A stretch of DNA of 64,000 nucleotides from Serratia odorifera. GTDB lineage: Bacteria; Pseudomonadota; Gammaproteobacteria; Enterobacterales; Enterobacteriaceae. How positions within the stretch are numbered: position 1 is the first letter of the stretch; each line of letters starts with the position of its first letter. Location: the NCBI RefSeq assembly GCF_900635445.1, contig NZ_LR134117.1, forward strand, positions 1,736,001 to 1,800,000, read 5' to 3'. Shown in pieces: positions 1-11,003 of this stretch. The position numbers and the translations under genes are program-made. Under the pieces are notes generated by a model. That model searched no databases. It was given only the letters and a program-made list of their open reading frames with translations, and was not told where the DNA came from.

Positions 1-152
1 GCGATTCAGCTCTTAAAAACACATCGTTAATCCCGAGGGGAGCAACAAATTATTTCCATGTTGTTATGCGGGTGTTATTTTCCGCGCAAGCAAAGAGCAG
101 TGGGAAAATCGTTATCTGTCTCTGGCGCGTGGCTACCCCATAGGATGTACTT

Positions 153-1442
153 ATGAAATCAACTATCTTTAAAAGCCTTTATTTTCAAGTATTGACCGCG
201 ATCACGCTGGGCATCTTGCTTGGGCATTTCTATCCTGACCTCGGCGCTCAGATGAAACCACTGGGCGATGGTTTTGTTAAACTGATCAAAATGATCATCG
301 CACCGGTGATTTTCTGCACCGTGGTGACCGGCATCGCCGGTATGGAAAGCATGAAGGCGGTGGGCCGTACCGGCGCCATTGCGTTGCTGTATTTCGAAAT
401 TGTCAGCACCCTGGCGCTGATTATCGGTCTGGTGATCGTTAACGTGGTTCAACCGGGCGCCGGCATGAACGTCGATCCGGGAACGCTGGACGCCAAAGCG
501 GTGGCGGTTTACGCCGAACAGGCGCAGCAGCAGGGCATCATTCCGTTCTTGCTCGACATCATTCCCGGCAGCGTGATCGGCGCCTTTGCCAGCGGCAATA
601 TTCTTCAGGTGCTGCTGTTCGCGGTGCTGTTCGGTTTTGCCCTGCACCGCCTGGGTGACAAGGGGCAGTTGATCTTCAATGTGATCGAAAGTTTCTCCAA
701 CGTGATTTTCGGCATTATCAACATGATCATGCGCCTGGCGCCGCTGGGTGCCTTCGGTGCCATGGCGTTTACCATCGGTAAATACGGCGTCGGCACGCTG
801 GTACAGCTCGGCCAGTTGATTCTGTGCTTCTATATTACCTGTATCCTGTTTGTGGTGGTGGTGCTGGGCTCGATTGCCCGCGCCAACGGCTTTAGCATTT
901 TCAAGTTCGTCAATTACATCAAGGAAGAGCTGCTGATCGTACTGGGCACCTCGTCTTCCGAGTCGGCGCTGCCACGCATGCTGGACAAGATGGAGCGGCT
1001 GGGCTGCAAGAAATCGGTGGTGGGGCTGGTGATCCCCACCGGCTATTCGTTCAACCTGGACGGCACCTCGATTTACCTGACGATGGCGGCGGTGTTTATC
1101 GCTCAGGCCACCAATACCCATATGGACGTAATGCATCAGGTGACGCTGCTGGTGGTGCTGCTGCTGTCGTCGAAAGGCGCGGCAGGGGTGACCGGCAGCG
1201 GCTTTATCGTCCTGGCGGCCACCATTTCGGCGGTGGGCCATCTGCCGCTGGCCGGACTGGCGCTGATCCTGGGTATTGACCGCTTTATGTCGGAAGCGCG
1301 TGCGCTGACCAATCTGGTGGGTAACGGCGTGGCGACGGTGGTGGTGGCGAAGTGGTGTAAACAGCTGGACGCCAAACAGCTGCACGCCACGCTGAACAGC
1401 AAGAAAGGCGCGCTGGCTGATGAGACACGCACCTCGTCCTGA
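153..1442 (+). CDS. dctA: C4-dicarboxylate:cation symporter DctA
   Basis: Inner-membrane carrier for aerobic uptake of succinate, fumarate and malate, of the dicarboxylate/amino acid:cation symporter (DAACS) family. The 429-residue product has the family length. Visible family motifs are the serine-rich hairpin [12 protein letters not shown] at about residue 265, NLDGTS at about 301 and [10 protein letters not shown] at about 339, with hydrophobic segments throughout. The ATG is preceded by AGGA at suitable spacing. It is monocistronic: a good terminator follows at once, and the next gene, yhjJ, is also its neighbour in E. coli. A reverse-strand open frame of similar length is a coding shadow. 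The call is firm. Confidence 0.96.
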   Translation: MKSTIFKSLYFQVLTAITLGILLGHFYPDLGAQMKPLGDGFVKLIKMIIAPVIFCTVVTGIAGMESMKAVGRTGAIALLYFEIVSTLALIIGLVIVNVVQPGAGMNVDPGTLDAKAVAVYAEQAQQQGIIPFLLDIIPGSVIGAFASGNILQVLLFAVLFGFALHRLGDKGQLIFNVIESFSNVIFGIINMIMRLAPLGAFGAMAFTIGKYGVGTLVQLGQLILCFYITCILFVVVVLGSIARANGFSIFKFVNYIKEELLIVLGTSSSESALPRMLDKMERLGCKKSVVGLVIPTGYSFNLDGTSIYLTMAAVFIAQATNTHMDVMHQVTLLVVLLLSSKGAAGVTGSGFIVLAATISAVGHLPLAGLALILGIDRFMSEARALTNLVGNGVATVVVAKWCKQLDAKQLHATLNSKKGALADETRTSS

Positions 1443-1475
1443 AGCTGACAAAGCTTAAGTAATACCCGTATAAAA

Positions 1476-1508
1476 CATCGGCTGCACGCGCAGCCGATGG
1501 CGTTTTCT
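1476..1508 (+). terminator. Intrinsic terminator after dctA
   Basis: A perfect 10-bp stem with arm CATCGGCTGC (1476-1485) and a four-base loop closes at 1499. It is followed by the pyrimidine-rich run GCGTTTTCTT. It lies 34 bases after the dctA stop. Confidence 0.85.
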
Positions 1509-1720
1509 TCCCCTCCTTGGGTATTTTCTCTACTAAACATCCTGCTCACGATTATTTTTCGCCTCAACCAGTGACATCCGGCCAGGCATGTGGTCAAACA
1601 CAGTGGTACACTTTCTGCTTTCCGCCCCACTGTGAAACTCAGGGCGTATTTTTATGATTCCATTGAATGGAATACCGGTATTTGCATAAATAATTGGATA
1701 GTCATTAAGTAGGGGTTCAC

Positions 1721-3214
1721 ATGCAGGGCACCAGAATTCATCTTATGGTTGGTGGGCTATTGCTGGCCGCGGCCAGCAGCAGCGTGCAGGCTGAAGCGCT
1801 ACAACCCGATCCTGCCTGGCAGCAGGGTACGCTTGCCAACGGGTTTTCCTGGCAGATTCTAGATACGCCGCAGCGGCCGAGCGATCGCGTCGAACTGCGG
1901 TTGATAGTCAACACCGGATCGCTGGTTGAATCTTCCCAGCAGATCGGTTTTGCCCATCTGTTGCCGCGCCTGGCAATGGCGCGCAGCGAAAGCTTTACCC
2001 CGGCGCAGCTACGTTCGCTATGGCAGCAGGGCGTGGACAACGACCGCCCGTTGCCGCCGGCGATCGGTTCCTATGATTTCACGATGTACAACCTCAGCCT
2101 GCCGAACAACCGGCCGGATCTGCTGAAGGAAGCGCTGGCCTGGCTGTCCGATACCACCGGCAAGCTGGCGATTGACGAACATACGGTACGCGCGGTGATG
2201 AATTCCAGCGCCGATCCGATCGGCATTTTTCCGCCCAACCCACAAGACCCCTGGTGGCGTTACCGGCTGAAAGGCTCGACGCTGCTGGCGCACGATCCTG
2301 GTCAGCCGGTAAAGCGCCCGGTGAATATCGAACAGCTAAAGAAATTCTACCAGCAATGGTATACCCCAGACGTGATGACGCTGTACGTGGTCGGCAAAGT
2401 GGACAGCCGCAGCTTGAGCGAGCAGATCAACAAGGCGTTTTCGCCGCTGGAAGGCAAGCGCGAGACTCCGGCCACCATGCCGACGCTGACGCCGCTGCCA
2501 CCGCAGCCGGTCAGCCTGATGAGCGAAGCGGTCAAACAGGATACGCTGTCGATCATGTGGGATACGCCATGGCACCCGATCCGCGATTCACAAAATCTGA
2601 GCCGCTACTGGCGCAGCGATTTGGCGCGTGAGGCGCTGTTCTGGCACCTGCAGCAGGCGCTGGAAAAAAGCCCGCAGAAAGACGCCAAGCTGGGCTTTGA
2701 TTGCCGGGTGCAGTATCAGCGTGCGCAATGCGCCATTCACCTGGAAACGCCAAACGCCAACCTGAACCCCGGGTTGGAATTTGTCGCCGGTGAAATGGCC
2801 AACGTGCGCAACAACGGCCTGACGCAGCAAGAATTTGACAGCCTGCTGGCGCAGAAAACCGCCCAGTTGAGCAAGCTGTTCGCCACTTATGCGCGTACCG
2901 ATACCGACGTGTTGATGAGCCAGCGCCTGCGCTCGCAGCAAAGCGGCGTGGTTGATATCGCACCGGAGCAGTATCAGCAGTTGCGACAGGCGTTCCTGTC
3001 GACGTTGACGCTGGAATCGCTGAACCAGGAGCTGAAGCTGCAGCTTTCACAAGATGCCACGCTGGTGTTGCTGCAGCCAAAAGGCGAGCCGGAAGTGAAC
3101 ATGAAGCAACTGCAGGAAAATTATAATCGCATCATGATGCCGGCACCGGCGGTGGTCACTGAAGAGGTGAAACCGGTGGAAGGCGCTGCGCCGACGGAAG
3201 CCGGCGCGCAGTAG
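1721..3214 (+). CDS. yhjJ: M16 family peptidase-like protein YhjJ, probably non-catalytic
   Basis: Periplasmic member of the M16 (pitrilysin/insulinase) family. A signal peptide is visible: MQGTR start, hydrophobic core, cleavage likely after VQA at residue 24. The 497 residues match E. coli YhjJ in length and along most of the sequence, including the LSIMWDTPW and QPKGEPE segments. The zinc motif HxxEH expected near residue 78 reads H-L-L-P-R here, so the metal-binding and catalytic residues are missing, as also in the E. coli protein. The C-terminal tail is rich in Ala, Pro and Glu. Its biological role is not established. It is transcribed toward the convergent ppiC. Confidence 0.88.
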   Translation: MQGTRIHLMVGGLLLAAASSSVQAEALQPDPAWQQGTLANGFSWQILDTPQRPSDRVELRLIVNTGSLVESSQQIGFAHLLPRLAMARSESFTPAQLRSLWQQGVDNDRPLPPAIGSYDFTMYNLSLPNNRPDLLKEALAWLSDTTGKLAIDEHTVRAVMNSSADPIGIFPPNPQDPWWRYRLKGSTLLAHDPGQPVKRPVNIEQLKKFYQQWYTPDVMTLYVVGKVDSRSLSEQINKAFSPLEGKRETPATMPTLTPLPPQPVSLMSEAVKQDTLSIMWDTPWHPIRDSQNLSRYWRSDLAREALFWHLQQALEKSPQKDAKLGFDCRVQYQRAQCAIHLETPNANLNPGLEFVAGEMANVRNNGLTQQEFDSLLAQKTAQLSKLFATYARTDTDVLMSQRLRSQQSGVVDIAPEQYQQLRQAFLSTLTLESLNQELKLQLSQDATLVLLQPKGEPEVNMKQLQENYNRIMMPAPAVVTEEVKPVEGAAPTEAGAQ

Positions 3215-3496
3215 TCAATTGCGGTAGAGCACTTTGATAATATGATAGCCGAATTGGGTCTTGACCGGCCCATACGGCTTCAGCAGCGGTATGCTGAATA
3301 CCGCTTTGTCAAACGCCGCCACCATGGTGCCCTTGTTGAATTCACCCAGCGAACCGCCGTTGCGTTTTGACGGGCAGGTGGAATATTTGCGTGCCAGCGT
3401 ATCGAAGCTGACGCCACGTTTGAGTTTGGCCAGCAGCTCGTTGGCCAGCTTTTCATTATCTACCAGTATGTGCAGCGCGCTCGCGGTCTTTGCCAT
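3215..3496 (-). CDS. ppiC: Peptidyl-prolyl cis-trans isomerase C (parvulin)
   Basis: Small cytoplasmic parvulin that catalyses cis-trans isomerisation of prolyl bonds. The 93 residues form a single parvulin domain with the landmarks HILV near the N-terminus, [13 protein letters not shown] in the middle and the ending [14 protein letters not shown], nearly identical to E. coli PpiC. There is no signal peptide. The gene is convergent with yhjJ (the stops are adjacent) and divergent from rep, the same rep-flanking position as in E. coli. Confidence 0.95.
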   Translation of the reverse strand: MAKTASALHILVDNEKLANELLAKLKRGVSFDTLARKYSTCPSKRNGGSLGEFNKGTMVAAFDKAVFSIPLLKPYGPVKTQFGYHIIKVLYRN

Positions 3497-3603
3497 GGAA
3501 TGAGTGCCTTCGTGTTGTTTTGCAAGAATAGCGGCGATTATACCGCTTAACGCTTTCTGCTACACTTCCCTCCCACGTTTAGACAGTTGAGCCATAAAGC
3601 GCC

Positions 3604-5628
3604 ATGCGATTGAACCCCAGCCAACAACAAGCCGTCGAATTTGTCACCGGACCGTGCCTGGTTTTGGCCGGCGCCGGGTCGGGTAAAACGCGCGTCATCA
3701 CCAACAAGATCGCCCACCTGATCCACCATTGCGGCTATCAGGCGCGTCATATCGCGGCGGTGACCTTCACCAACAAGGCCGCGCGCGAAATGAAAGAACG
3801 CGTGGCACAAACGCTGGGTCGCAAGGAAGCGCGTGGACTGATGATATCGACCTTCCACACGCTGGGGCTGGACATCATCAAGCGCGAATACAAGGCGCTG
3901 GGAATGAAATCCAACTTTTCGCTGTTTGACGATCGCGATCAGCTGGCGTTGCTGAAGGAACTGACCAAGCAATGGCTGGAAGAAGACAAGACGCTGCTGG
4001 CGCAATTGATCACTACCATTTCCAACTGGAAAAACGACCTGATCGATCCGGCGCGGGCGATGGACCTGGCGCGTTCGCAGCGCGACAAGCATTTTGCCCA
4101 CTGCTATGGCCTGTACCACGCCCACATGCGGGCGTGCAACGTGCTGGATTTTGATGATCTGATCCTGCTGCCCACGCTGTTGCTGCAACGTAATGAAGAG
4201 GTGCGCGAACGTTGGCAACAGCGTATCCGCTACCTGCTGGTGGATGAGTATCAAGACACCAACACCAGCCAGTACGAGCTGGTGAAGCTGCTGGTGGGCA
4301 CCCGCGCACGCTTTACCGTGGTCGGCGATGATGACCAGTCGATCTACTCCTGGCGCGGCGCGCGGCCGCAAAACCTGGTGCTGCTGAAAGAAGATTTTCC
4401 GGCGTTGCAGGTGATCAAGCTGGAACAGAACTACCGCTCCAGCGAACGCATCCTGAAAGCGGCAAATATCCTGATCGCCAATAACCCGCACGTGTTCGAA
4501 AAGAAACTGTTTTCCGAGCTTGGTTACGGCGAGGAGCTGAAAGTGGTCACCGCCAATAACGAAGACCACGAAGCTGAACGGGTGGTCGGCGAGCTGATCG
4601 CCCACCACTTTGTCAAAAAAACCCATTACCGCGATTATGCGATTCTGTACCGCGGCAACCACCAGTCGCGGGTGTTTGAGAAAATGCTGATGCAGAACCG
4701 CATTCCGTACAAGATCTCTGGCGGTACCTCGTTTTTCTCGCGGCCGGAAATCAAGGATTTGCTGGCCTATCTGCGGGTGCTGACCAACCCGGATGACGAC
4801 AGCGCCTTCTTGCGCATCGTGAATACTCCCAAACGTGAAATCGGGCCGACGACGCGGCAAAAGCTGGGTGAATGGGCCAACCTGCGCAGCAAGAGCCTGT
4901 TTGACGCCAGTTTCGATCTGGGTCTTGGCCAGCATCTGACCGGCCGTGGGCTGGAGTCTTTGCAGCGCTTCACCGGCTGGCTGAGAGGCATTGCCGAACT
5001 GGCGGAGCGTGAGCCGGTGGCGGCGGTGCGCGATCTGATCCGCGGTATAGATTACGAAAGCTGGCTGTTTGAAACTGCGACTAGCCCCAAGGCGGCAGAA
5101 ATGCAGATGAAAAACGTCAATACGCTGTTCGGCTGGATGAGCGAAATGCTCGAAGGTAGCGAGCTGGACGAGCCGATGACGCTGTCCCAGGTGGTGACCC
5201 GCTTCACCCTGCGCGACATTATGGAACGTGGGGAAAGCGATGAAGAGCTGGATCAGGTTCAACTGATGACGCTGCACGCCTCGAAGGGGCTGGAGTTCCC
5301 GTATGTGTTCCTGGTGGGGATGGAAGAGGGGTTATTGCCGCATCAGAGCAGCATCGACGAAGATAATGTTGATGAAGAGCGGCGTCTGGCCTACGTGGGG
5401 ATAACCCGCGCCCAGAAAGAGCTGATTTTCACCCTGTGCCGTGAACGACGCCAGTACGGTGAACTGGTGCGCCCGGAGCCGAGCCGATTTCTGCTGGAGC
5501 TGCCGCAGGACGATTTGGCATGGGAAACCGAGCGTAAGGTGATAAGTCCGCAGGAGCGCATGCAGAAAGGGCAAAGTAACGTGGCCAATATTCGCGCGAT
5601 GCTGGCAAAAGCCAAAGGCGGCGACTAA
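3604..5628 (+). CDS. rep: ATP-dependent DNA helicase Rep
   Basis: Superfamily 1A 3'-5' helicase that removes proteins ahead of the replication fork and aids restart. The 674 residues contain, in order, Walker A GAGSGKT (about residue 23), the DEYQDTN motif II (about 213), [13 protein letters not shown] (motif III), the NYRSS motif [12 protein letters not shown] (motif V) and [11 protein letters not shown] (motif VI). The start [12 protein letters not shown] matches the family. It is distinguished from the paralogue UvrD, also in this window, by its length and the SYSW-type motif III. It is a single gene with no frame disruption. Confidence 0.97.
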   Translation: MRLNPSQQQAVEFVTGPCLVLAGAGSGKTRVITNKIAHLIHHCGYQARHIAAVTFTNKAAREMKERVAQTLGRKEARGLMISTFHTLGLDIIKREYKALGMKSNFSLFDDRDQLALLKELTKQWLEEDKTLLAQLITTISNWKNDLIDPARAMDLARSQRDKHFAHCYGLYHAHMRACNVLDFDDLILLPTLLLQRNEEVRERWQQRIRYLLVDEYQDTNTSQYELVKLLVGTRARFTVVGDDDQSIYSWRGARPQNLVLLKEDFPALQVIKLEQNYRSSERILKAANILIANNPHVFEKKLFSELGYGEELKVVTANNEDHEAERVVGELIAHHFVKKTHYRDYAILYRGNHQSRVFEKMLMQNRIPYKISGGTSFFSRPEIKDLLAYLRVLTNPDDDSAFLRIVNTPKREIGPTTRQKLGEWANLRSKSLFDASFDLGLGQHLTGRGLESLQRFTGWLRGIAELAEREPVAAVRDLIRGIDYESWLFETATSPKAAEMQMKNVNTLFGWMSEMLEGSELDEPMTLSQVVTRFTLRDIMERGESDEELDQVQLMTLHASKGLEFPYVFLVGMEEGLLPHQSSIDEDNVDEERRLAYVGITRAQKELIFTLCRERRQYGELVRPEPSRFLLELPQDDLAWETERKVISPQERMQKGQSNVANIRAMLAKAKGGD

Positions 5629-5665
5629 GCAAGAGAGCGGATTCGGCAGGCCGAACCCGCTGATA

Positions 5666-7165
5666 TCAAGACTGTTCTTCGAGCATCAGCGGCCAGTGGA
5701 CGTAGCTCTGCCAGTGGCTTTCCTGATCCAGCGCTTCGGCGCGCAGCGGATGCTGTTCCAGCCAGCCGCGCGGCAGAATGACATGCAGCGCTTCGTCGTT
5801 GGCGTTGGCGCGCAACCTGACGGCCGGCAGCGTATCGTCACGACGGCGGCTGGCGAAGATGATCGCCAGACGCAGAATGCGGCACAAATGCTGCGCCATA
5901 CGCGGCGGAACGGCATTTTGCTGGCTCAGCAGGGTTAAATCGAGGGGGTTGCTCTGATTTTGCAGCAGGGTGGCTAACAGTTTTTTCTGCGCCGGAGTAA
6001 AGCCGGGCAGGTCCAGATGGCGAATCAGGTAGGCGGCATGTTGCGGCGCCTGCTTGAAATCGACGCTCAGACCGATTTCATGAATCAGACAGGCGGCCTG
6101 CAGCAATTCGCGACATCGCGCGTCCAGTTGCCATTCATTGGCCACCTGCTGCGAAAAATTGCCGGCCAGCTGGCTGACCCGCGCCGCCTGCTCGGTATCC
6201 AGCAGATAACGGCGCTGCAGATTGCGGATGGTGCGGCTGCGGATATCCTGCTCAACCGGCAGATGCAGCATGCCGTACACCAGGCCTTCGCGCAGTGCGC
6301 CACCGGCCAGCGTCATGCTTTCGATACCCAATTCCTGGAAAATTGCCAGCAGGATCGATAGCCCGCTCGGGAATACCAGCGCGCGCTCCAGCGTCAGTCC
6401 TTCGATTTCCAGCTCTTCCAGCTTGCCGCACTGAATCGCCCGTTGCTTCAGCTGGCGCAGCTTCGGCAGGGTGATGCGCTCATCCATACCCTGCGCCACC
6501 ATGATTTCCTGCAACGCCTGCACGGTGCCGGATGCGCCAACGCAAATCTGCCAGCCATGCGCGCGCAGCAGCGGCGCCAGCGGGCGCACCATTTCACGCG
6601 CGGCCAGTTCGGCACGGTCGAAATTATCCCGACCGAGGTTGCGATCGCTGAAGAAGCGCTCCAGCCAGGTTACGCAGCCCATCGACAGGCTGTACAGCTG
6701 GGCGGCCTGGGCGCCGGTGCCGGTGACCAGTTCGGTACTGCCGCCGCCGATGTCGACCACCAGACGCTGGTCAGGGCCGCCGGTGGTATGCGCCACGCCG
6801 TGGTAGATCAGGCGGGCTTCTTCTTCGCCGCTGATCACCTGTACCGGACAGCCGAGGATCTGCTCGGCGGTGTGCAGGAATTGATCGGCGTTGGACGCCA
6901 AACGCAGTGTGGCGGTGGCCACCACGCGGATCTGATCGCGCGGGATGTCCTGCAAACGTTCGGAAAACAGCTTCAAACACTGCCAACCGCGCTGCATTGC
7001 CTCATGAGACAGGTGATTATCATGATCCAGCCCCGCCGCCAGGCGAACTTTACGCTTGATGCGCGCCAGGGTCTGGATGCTGCCAGCCACCTCGCGTACC
7101 ACCAACATATGGAAACTGTTGGAACCAAGATCGATAGCGGCATATAGCGTGCTGGAACTGAGCAT
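5666..7165 (-). CDS. gppA: Guanosine-5'-triphosphate,3'-diphosphate pyrophosphatase GppA
   Basis: Ppx/GppA phosphatase that converts pppGpp to ppGpp and can degrade polyphosphate, part of the stringent response. The 499 residues carry the two ASKHA-type phosphate-binding motifs, [12 protein letters not shown] near the N-terminus and [11 protein letters not shown] around residue 140. A C-terminal HD-like domain includes the HEIGL element. The gene lies five bases after the rhlB stop on the same strand, so the two are cotranscribed, as in E. coli. Confidence 0.96.
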   Translation of the reverse strand: MLSSSTLYAAIDLGSNSFHMLVVREVAGSIQTLARIKRKVRLAAGLDHDNHLSHEAMQRGWQCLKLFSERLQDIPRDQIRVVATATLRLASNADQFLHTAEQILGCPVQVISGEEEARLIYHGVAHTTGGPDQRLVVDIGGGSTELVTGTGAQAAQLYSLSMGCVTWLERFFSDRNLGRDNFDRAELAAREMVRPLAPLLRAHGWQICVGASGTVQALQEIMVAQGMDERITLPKLRQLKQRAIQCGKLEELEIEGLTLERALVFPSGLSILLAIFQELGIESMTLAGGALREGLVYGMLHLPVEQDIRSRTIRNLQRRYLLDTEQAARVSQLAGNFSQQVANEWQLDARCRELLQAACLIHEIGLSVDFKQAPQHAAYLIRHLDLPGFTPAQKKLLATLLQNQSNPLDLTLLSQQNAVPPRMAQHLCRILRLAIIFASRRRDDTLPAVRLRANANDEALHVILPRGWLEQHPLRAEALDQESHWQSYVHWPLMLEEQS

Positions 7166-7170
7166 GAATA

Positions 7171-8457
7171 TCAGCCTGAACGTTTACGGTTGTTGCGCGG
7201 TGCGCCGCCGCGGCGCGGCGATGAATTGCGACGCGGGCCATTGCCGCCGCGCGGGCGCGACAGACGTTTCGGTGCCGGCAGATCGCTCAGCAGCGCGTCG
7301 CTGTTGTACTTGCTCACCGGGATGCTGTGACCGGTATAGGTCTCGATCGCCGGCAGGTTGAGCGCATACTCTTCGCAGGCCAGGCTGATGGAATGACCGC
7401 TTTCACCAGCACGACCGGTACGGCCGATGCGGTGAACGTAGTCTTCGCAGTCGTCAGGCAAATCGTAGTTGAAGACGTGGGTGACCAAAGGAATGTGCAA
7501 GCCGCGTGCGGCAACGTCGGTGGCGACCAGAATATCCAGATTGCCTTTGGTGAAGTCGTCCAGAATGCGCAGGCGTTTTTTCTGCGCCACGTCGCCGGTC
7601 AGCAGGCCCACGCGGTGACCGTCAGCGGCCAGGTGGCCCCAGATGTCTTCGCAGCGGTGCTTGGTATTGGCGAAGATAATGGCGCGATCCGGCCATTCTT
7701 CTTCGATCAACGTCTGCAACAGACGCATTTTTTCTTCGTTGGACGGGTAAAACAGCTCTTCTTTGATGCGGTGGCCGGTTTTTTGTTCCGGTTCAACTTC
7801 CACGTATTCGGCGTTGTTCATCTGCTCGAAGGCCAGTTCGCGTACGCGGTAGGACAAGGTGGCGGAGAACAGCATGTTCAGGCGCTGATCGACCGCAGGC
7901 ATGCGGCGGAACAGCCAGCGAATATCTTTGATAAAGCCCAGATCGTACATCCGGTCGGCTTCATCCAGCACCACGACCTGGATTGCGCCCAGATCGATGT
8001 AGTTCTGCTTGGCGTAGTCGATCAGACGACCGGTGGTGCCGATCAGGATGTCAACGCCGCTCTCCAGCACTTTCAACTGCTTGTCGTAGCCGTCACCGCC
8101 GTAGGCCAGCCCCAGCTTGAGACCGGTGGTTTCGGACAGCGCCTGAGCATCGGAGTGGATCTGCACCGCCAGTTCACGCGTTGGTGCCATGATCAAGGCA
8201 CGCGGCTGGTTGGTCTGACGATCCTGTTTTGCCGGATGAGAAAGGAGATAATGAAAAGTAGACGCCAAAAATGCCAGCGTCTTTCCGGTACCGGTTTGCG
8301 CCTGACCCGCAACGTCACGCCCAGCGAGCGTGAGTGGCAATGCTAACGCCTGAATGGGCGTGCAATTGTGAAACCCTTTTTTTTCAAGGGCTTCAAGAAC
8401 TAACGGGTGCAGGGCGAAGTCGGAAAACTTCTGTTCGGTCAAGTGTGTTTTGCTCAT
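7171..8457 (-). CDS. rhlB: ATP-dependent RNA helicase RhlB
   Basis: DEAD-box helicase of the RNA degradosome that unwinds structured RNA for RNase E and PNPase. In order: Q-motif region (about residues 11-41), Walker A AQTGTGKT (53-60), [10 protein letters not shown] (DEAD), LFSATLS (SAT), [11 protein letters not shown], and [10 protein letters not shown] (motif VI). The C-terminal tail from about residue 400 is rich in Arg, Gly and Asn, typical for RNA contact. The 428 residues fit the family. It is divergent from trxA and is the upstream gene of rhlB-gppA. Confidence 0.97.
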   Translation of the reverse strand: MSKTHLTEQKFSDFALHPLVLEALEKKGFHNCTPIQALALPLTLAGRDVAGQAQTGTGKTLAFLASTFHYLLSHPAKQDRQTNQPRALIMAPTRELAVQIHSDAQALSETTGLKLGLAYGGDGYDKQLKVLESGVDILIGTTGRLIDYAKQNYIDLGAIQVVVLDEADRMYDLGFIKDIRWLFRRMPAVDQRLNMLFSATLSYRVRELAFEQMNNAEYVEVEPEQKTGHRIKEELFYPSNEEKMRLLQTLIEEEWPDRAIIFANTKHRCEDIWGHLAADGHRVGLLTGDVAQKKRLRILDDFTKGNLDILVATDVAARGLHIPLVTHVFNYDLPDDCEDYVHRIGRTGRAGESGHSISLACEEYALNLPAIETYTGHSIPVSKYNSDALLSDLPAPKRLSRPRGGNGPRRNSSPRRGGAPRNNRKRSG

Positions 8458-8588
8458 AGTGTGGTAGAATATCAGCTAACTATTGCTTTACGAAAGCACA
8501 TCCGTTGAAATAAACGCGGTGAAAGAGAATCACCTTGTGTTGGTTGATGCTACACCAACAAGGTAGACATAATCCTGTGGAGTAGAAC

Positions 8589-8915
8589 ATGAGCGATAAA
8601 ATTATTCACCTGACAGACGACAGCTTCGCTACCGAGGTCTTGCAGGCCGACGGGCCAATCCTGGTCGATTTCTGGGCTGAATGGTGTGGTCCGTGCAAGA
8701 TGATTGCTCCGATCCTGAATGAAATTGCCGATGAGTTCGACGGCAAGTTGACCATCAGCAAGCTGAACATCGACGAAAACCCGGCCACCGCACCGAAGTA
8801 CGGTATCCGTGGTATTCCAACGCTGTTGCTGTTCAAGAACGGTGAAGTGGCGGCGACCAAGGTGGGCGCGCTGTCCAAGGGTCAGCTCAAAGATTTCCTG
8901 AACGCGAATCTGTAA
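8589..8915 (+). CDS. trxA: Thioredoxin 1
   Basis: Cytoplasmic protein disulfide reductant for ribonucleotide reductase, PAPS reductase and others. The 108 residues carry the active site WCGPCK (Cys33 and Cys36) and the cis-proline segment GIPTLLLF. Length and sequence are almost those of the E. coli protein. The start is supported by the TGGAG ribosome-binding site a few bases upstream. It lies between rhlB (divergent) and rho (same strand), the standard enterobacterial order. Confidence 0.98.
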   Translation: MSDKIIHLTDDSFATEVLQADGPILVDFWAEWCGPCKMIAPILNEIADEFDGKLTISKLNIDENPATAPKYGIRGIPTLLLFKNGEVAATKVGALSKGQLKDFLNANL

Positions 8916-9462
8916 TCGGGCAGGATGCCCCCGGGGCACGGCGTGCTGGCGGAGAAGCCTATTCACCGCCAGAGCCCGTTAACCGGCGCTGTCATCGTAC
9001 GGCGAGTGCGCTCCCCAGGCGTTCGGCATACCGGGGGAGTGTGCGTCGGTCAGCTGGATACGGCTTCGATGATCAAGGGTGTAGACGCCTGCCAAGAAGC
9101 GTGTTAAGTTTAACCATACTGCATATAGAACTTGCCCGAAGTTTTAAATCTAAAGAGTTTGAATCTAAAGCGTTACTCTGTGTCAAACCACTGGCGTTGC
9201 CATCAACCTGAGCCCAGCCCGTGTTTTTGACAATCAAGGTTTTGACAATCAAACGGTTTTGCAAAATCAATTTTAAGGCACCTTCGATCTTAAACCGCCA
9301 GCGCGCTTGTCCCAGGTAAACCATTTCTTACCTCGACGGCTCCGGCCCGGTGATCGAACGTCCAGTAAACAGGCACGAAGACCCCGATGACGGGTACCTC
9401 ACGCTGCCATACCATTCACGTTATAAGTTCGAGACATACCCCGAGTTTAAGAACCCACCATT
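8916..9462 (+). promoter_or_regulatory. Long leader region of rho
   Basis: This is 547 bases with no convincing gene between trxA and rho. In E. coli rho is autoregulated by Rho-dependent termination in its long leader, so this is the expected regulatory stretch. It contains two small tandem repeats: an AATCTAAAG motif twice (about 9146-9170), and TTTTGACAATCAA twice with a 15-base period (9225-9237 and 9240-9252). Each copy of the latter holds a perfect TTGACA -35-like hexamer. No equally good -10 element was found. A possible 37-codon frame from ATG 9387 overlaps the rho start but has no ribosome-binding site. Confidence 0.55.
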
Positions 9463-10722
9463 ATGAATCTTACCGAATTAAAGAACACGCCGGTTTCTGA
9501 GCTGATTACTCTCGGCGAAAATATGGGGCTGGAAAACCTTGCCCGCCTGCGTAAGCAGGACATCATCTTCTCCATTCTCAAGCAGCATGCGAAAAGTGGA
9601 GAAGATATTTTCGGCGACGGTGTGCTGGAGATATTGCAGGATGGATTTGGTTTCCTCCGCTCCGCAGACAGCTCCTACCTCGCCGGTCCCGACGATATCT
9701 ACGTTTCTCCTAGCCAAATTCGCCGTTTCAACCTTCGTACAGGTGATACCATCGCCGGGAAGATCCGTCCGCCAAAAGAAGGCGAGCGTTATTTTGCCCT
9801 GTTGAAAGTCAACGAAGTCAACTACGACAAGCCGGAAAACGCCCGTAGCAAAATTCTGTTTGAAAACCTGACGCCGCTGCACGCCAACTCGCGCCTGCGG
9901 ATGGAACGCGGCAACGGCTCGACCGAAGACCTGACCGCACGCGTACTGGATCTGGCATCACCGATTGGCCGTGGCCAGCGTGGGCTGATCGTCGCGCCGC
10001 CAAAAGCCGGTAAAACCATGCTGCTGCAGAATATCGCGCAGAACATCGCCTACAACCACCCAGACTGTGTGTTGATGGTGCTGTTGATCGACGAGCGTCC
10101 GGAAGAAGTGACCGAAATGCAGCGTCTGGTGAAGGGCGAAGTGGTCGCGTCAACCTTCGACGAACCGGCTTCCCGTCACGTACAGGTTGCGGAAATGGTT
10201 ATCGAAAAGGCCAAGCGCCTGGTTGAGCACAAAAAAGACGTGATCATTCTGCTCGACTCGATCACCCGTCTGGCGCGCGCCTACAACACCGTGGTACCGG
10301 CCTCCGGCAAGGTACTGACCGGTGGTGTTGATGCCAACGCCCTGCACCGTCCAAAACGCTTCTTCGGCGCCGCGCGTAACGTGGAAGAGGGCGGTAGCCT
10401 GACCATTATCGCCACCGCACTGGTTGATACCGGTTCGAAGATGGACGAGGTCATCTACGAAGAATTCAAAGGTACCGGCAACATGGAACTGCACCTGGCG
10501 CGTAAAATCGCCGAGAAGCGTGTATTCCCGGCGATTGATTACAACCGTTCCGGTACCCGTAAAGAAGAACTGCTTACCACTTCTGAAGAACTGCAGAAAA
10601 TGTGGATCCTGCGTAAGATTATTCACCCTATGGGCGAAATCGATGCGATGGAATTCCTCATCAACAAATTGGCAATGACCAAAACCAATGACGAGTTCTT
10701 CGATATGATGAAGCGCTCATAG
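9463..10722 (+). CDS. rho: Transcription termination factor Rho
   Basis: Hexameric RNA-dependent ATPase that ends transcription at unstructured C-rich sites. The 419 residues have the N-terminal helix bundle beginning [14 protein letters not shown], a cold-shock RNA-binding domain (about 50-120), Walker A PPKAGKT (about 178-184), Walker [11 protein letters not shown], and the Q and R loop segments that follow. Length and sequence equal the E. coli protein. A strong terminator follows. Confidence 0.98.
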   Translation: MNLTELKNTPVSELITLGENMGLENLARLRKQDIIFSILKQHAKSGEDIFGDGVLEILQDGFGFLRSADSSYLAGPDDIYVSPSQIRRFNLRTGDTIAGKIRPPKEGERYFALLKVNEVNYDKPENARSKILFENLTPLHANSRLRMERGNGSTEDLTARVLDLASPIGRGQRGLIVAPPKAGKTMLLQNIAQNIAYNHPDCVLMVLLIDERPEEVTEMQRLVKGEVVASTFDEPASRHVQVAEMVIEKAKRLVEHKKDVIILLDSITRLARAYNTVVPASGKVLTGGVDANALHRPKRFFGAARNVEEGGSLTIIATALVDTGSKMDEVIYEEFKGTGNMELHLARKIAEKRVFPAIDYNRSGTRKEELLTTSEELQKMWILRKIIHPMGEIDAMEFLINKLAMTKTNDEFFDMMKRS

Positions 10723-10741
10723 TTTAAGTAAAATTTAAAAA

Positions 10742-10769
10742 ACGCCACGCCTTTGCCGTGGCGTTTTTT
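10742..10769 (+). terminator. Intrinsic terminator of rho
   Basis: The 8-bp arm ACGCCACG (10742-10749) pairs with CGTGGCGT (10757-10764) and is followed by a six-T run. It lies 20 bases after the rho stop. Confidence 0.92.
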
Positions 10770-11003
10770 GCTTTTGGCGGATACGATACATTGAAGTAAT
10801 GGAAACGTAAGTTGTTCTAGCGACTTATTGAGAATCCATCTTATTGCGGCATTTATTGATTTGCGTTGATGCATTATCGGTAGGCGTGGCCAAATGAGAA
10901 TGAATTCCTGTCGTCATAGGAAATGACTGAAAGGTAGTGGTATTTATGGTGCAAAATTTCGACCGTGATAAGCTACCTCATCCTCAAGAGAGACCTGTTA
11001 ACT

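Noticed and set aside
159..1451. A 430-residue open frame on the minus strand opposite dctA, and similar long antisense frames opposite rep (3547-5277), rhlB (7327-8346) and other genes
   Set aside because: High GC and codon periodicity keep the opposite frame open. Translations are low-complexity, rich in His, Gln and Arg, without domains or ribosome-binding sites, and the sense genes are certain.
9387..9500. A short leader-peptide frame overlapping the start of rho
   Set aside because: No ribosome-binding site, runs out of frame into rho, and I could not match it to the E. coli rho leader peptide.
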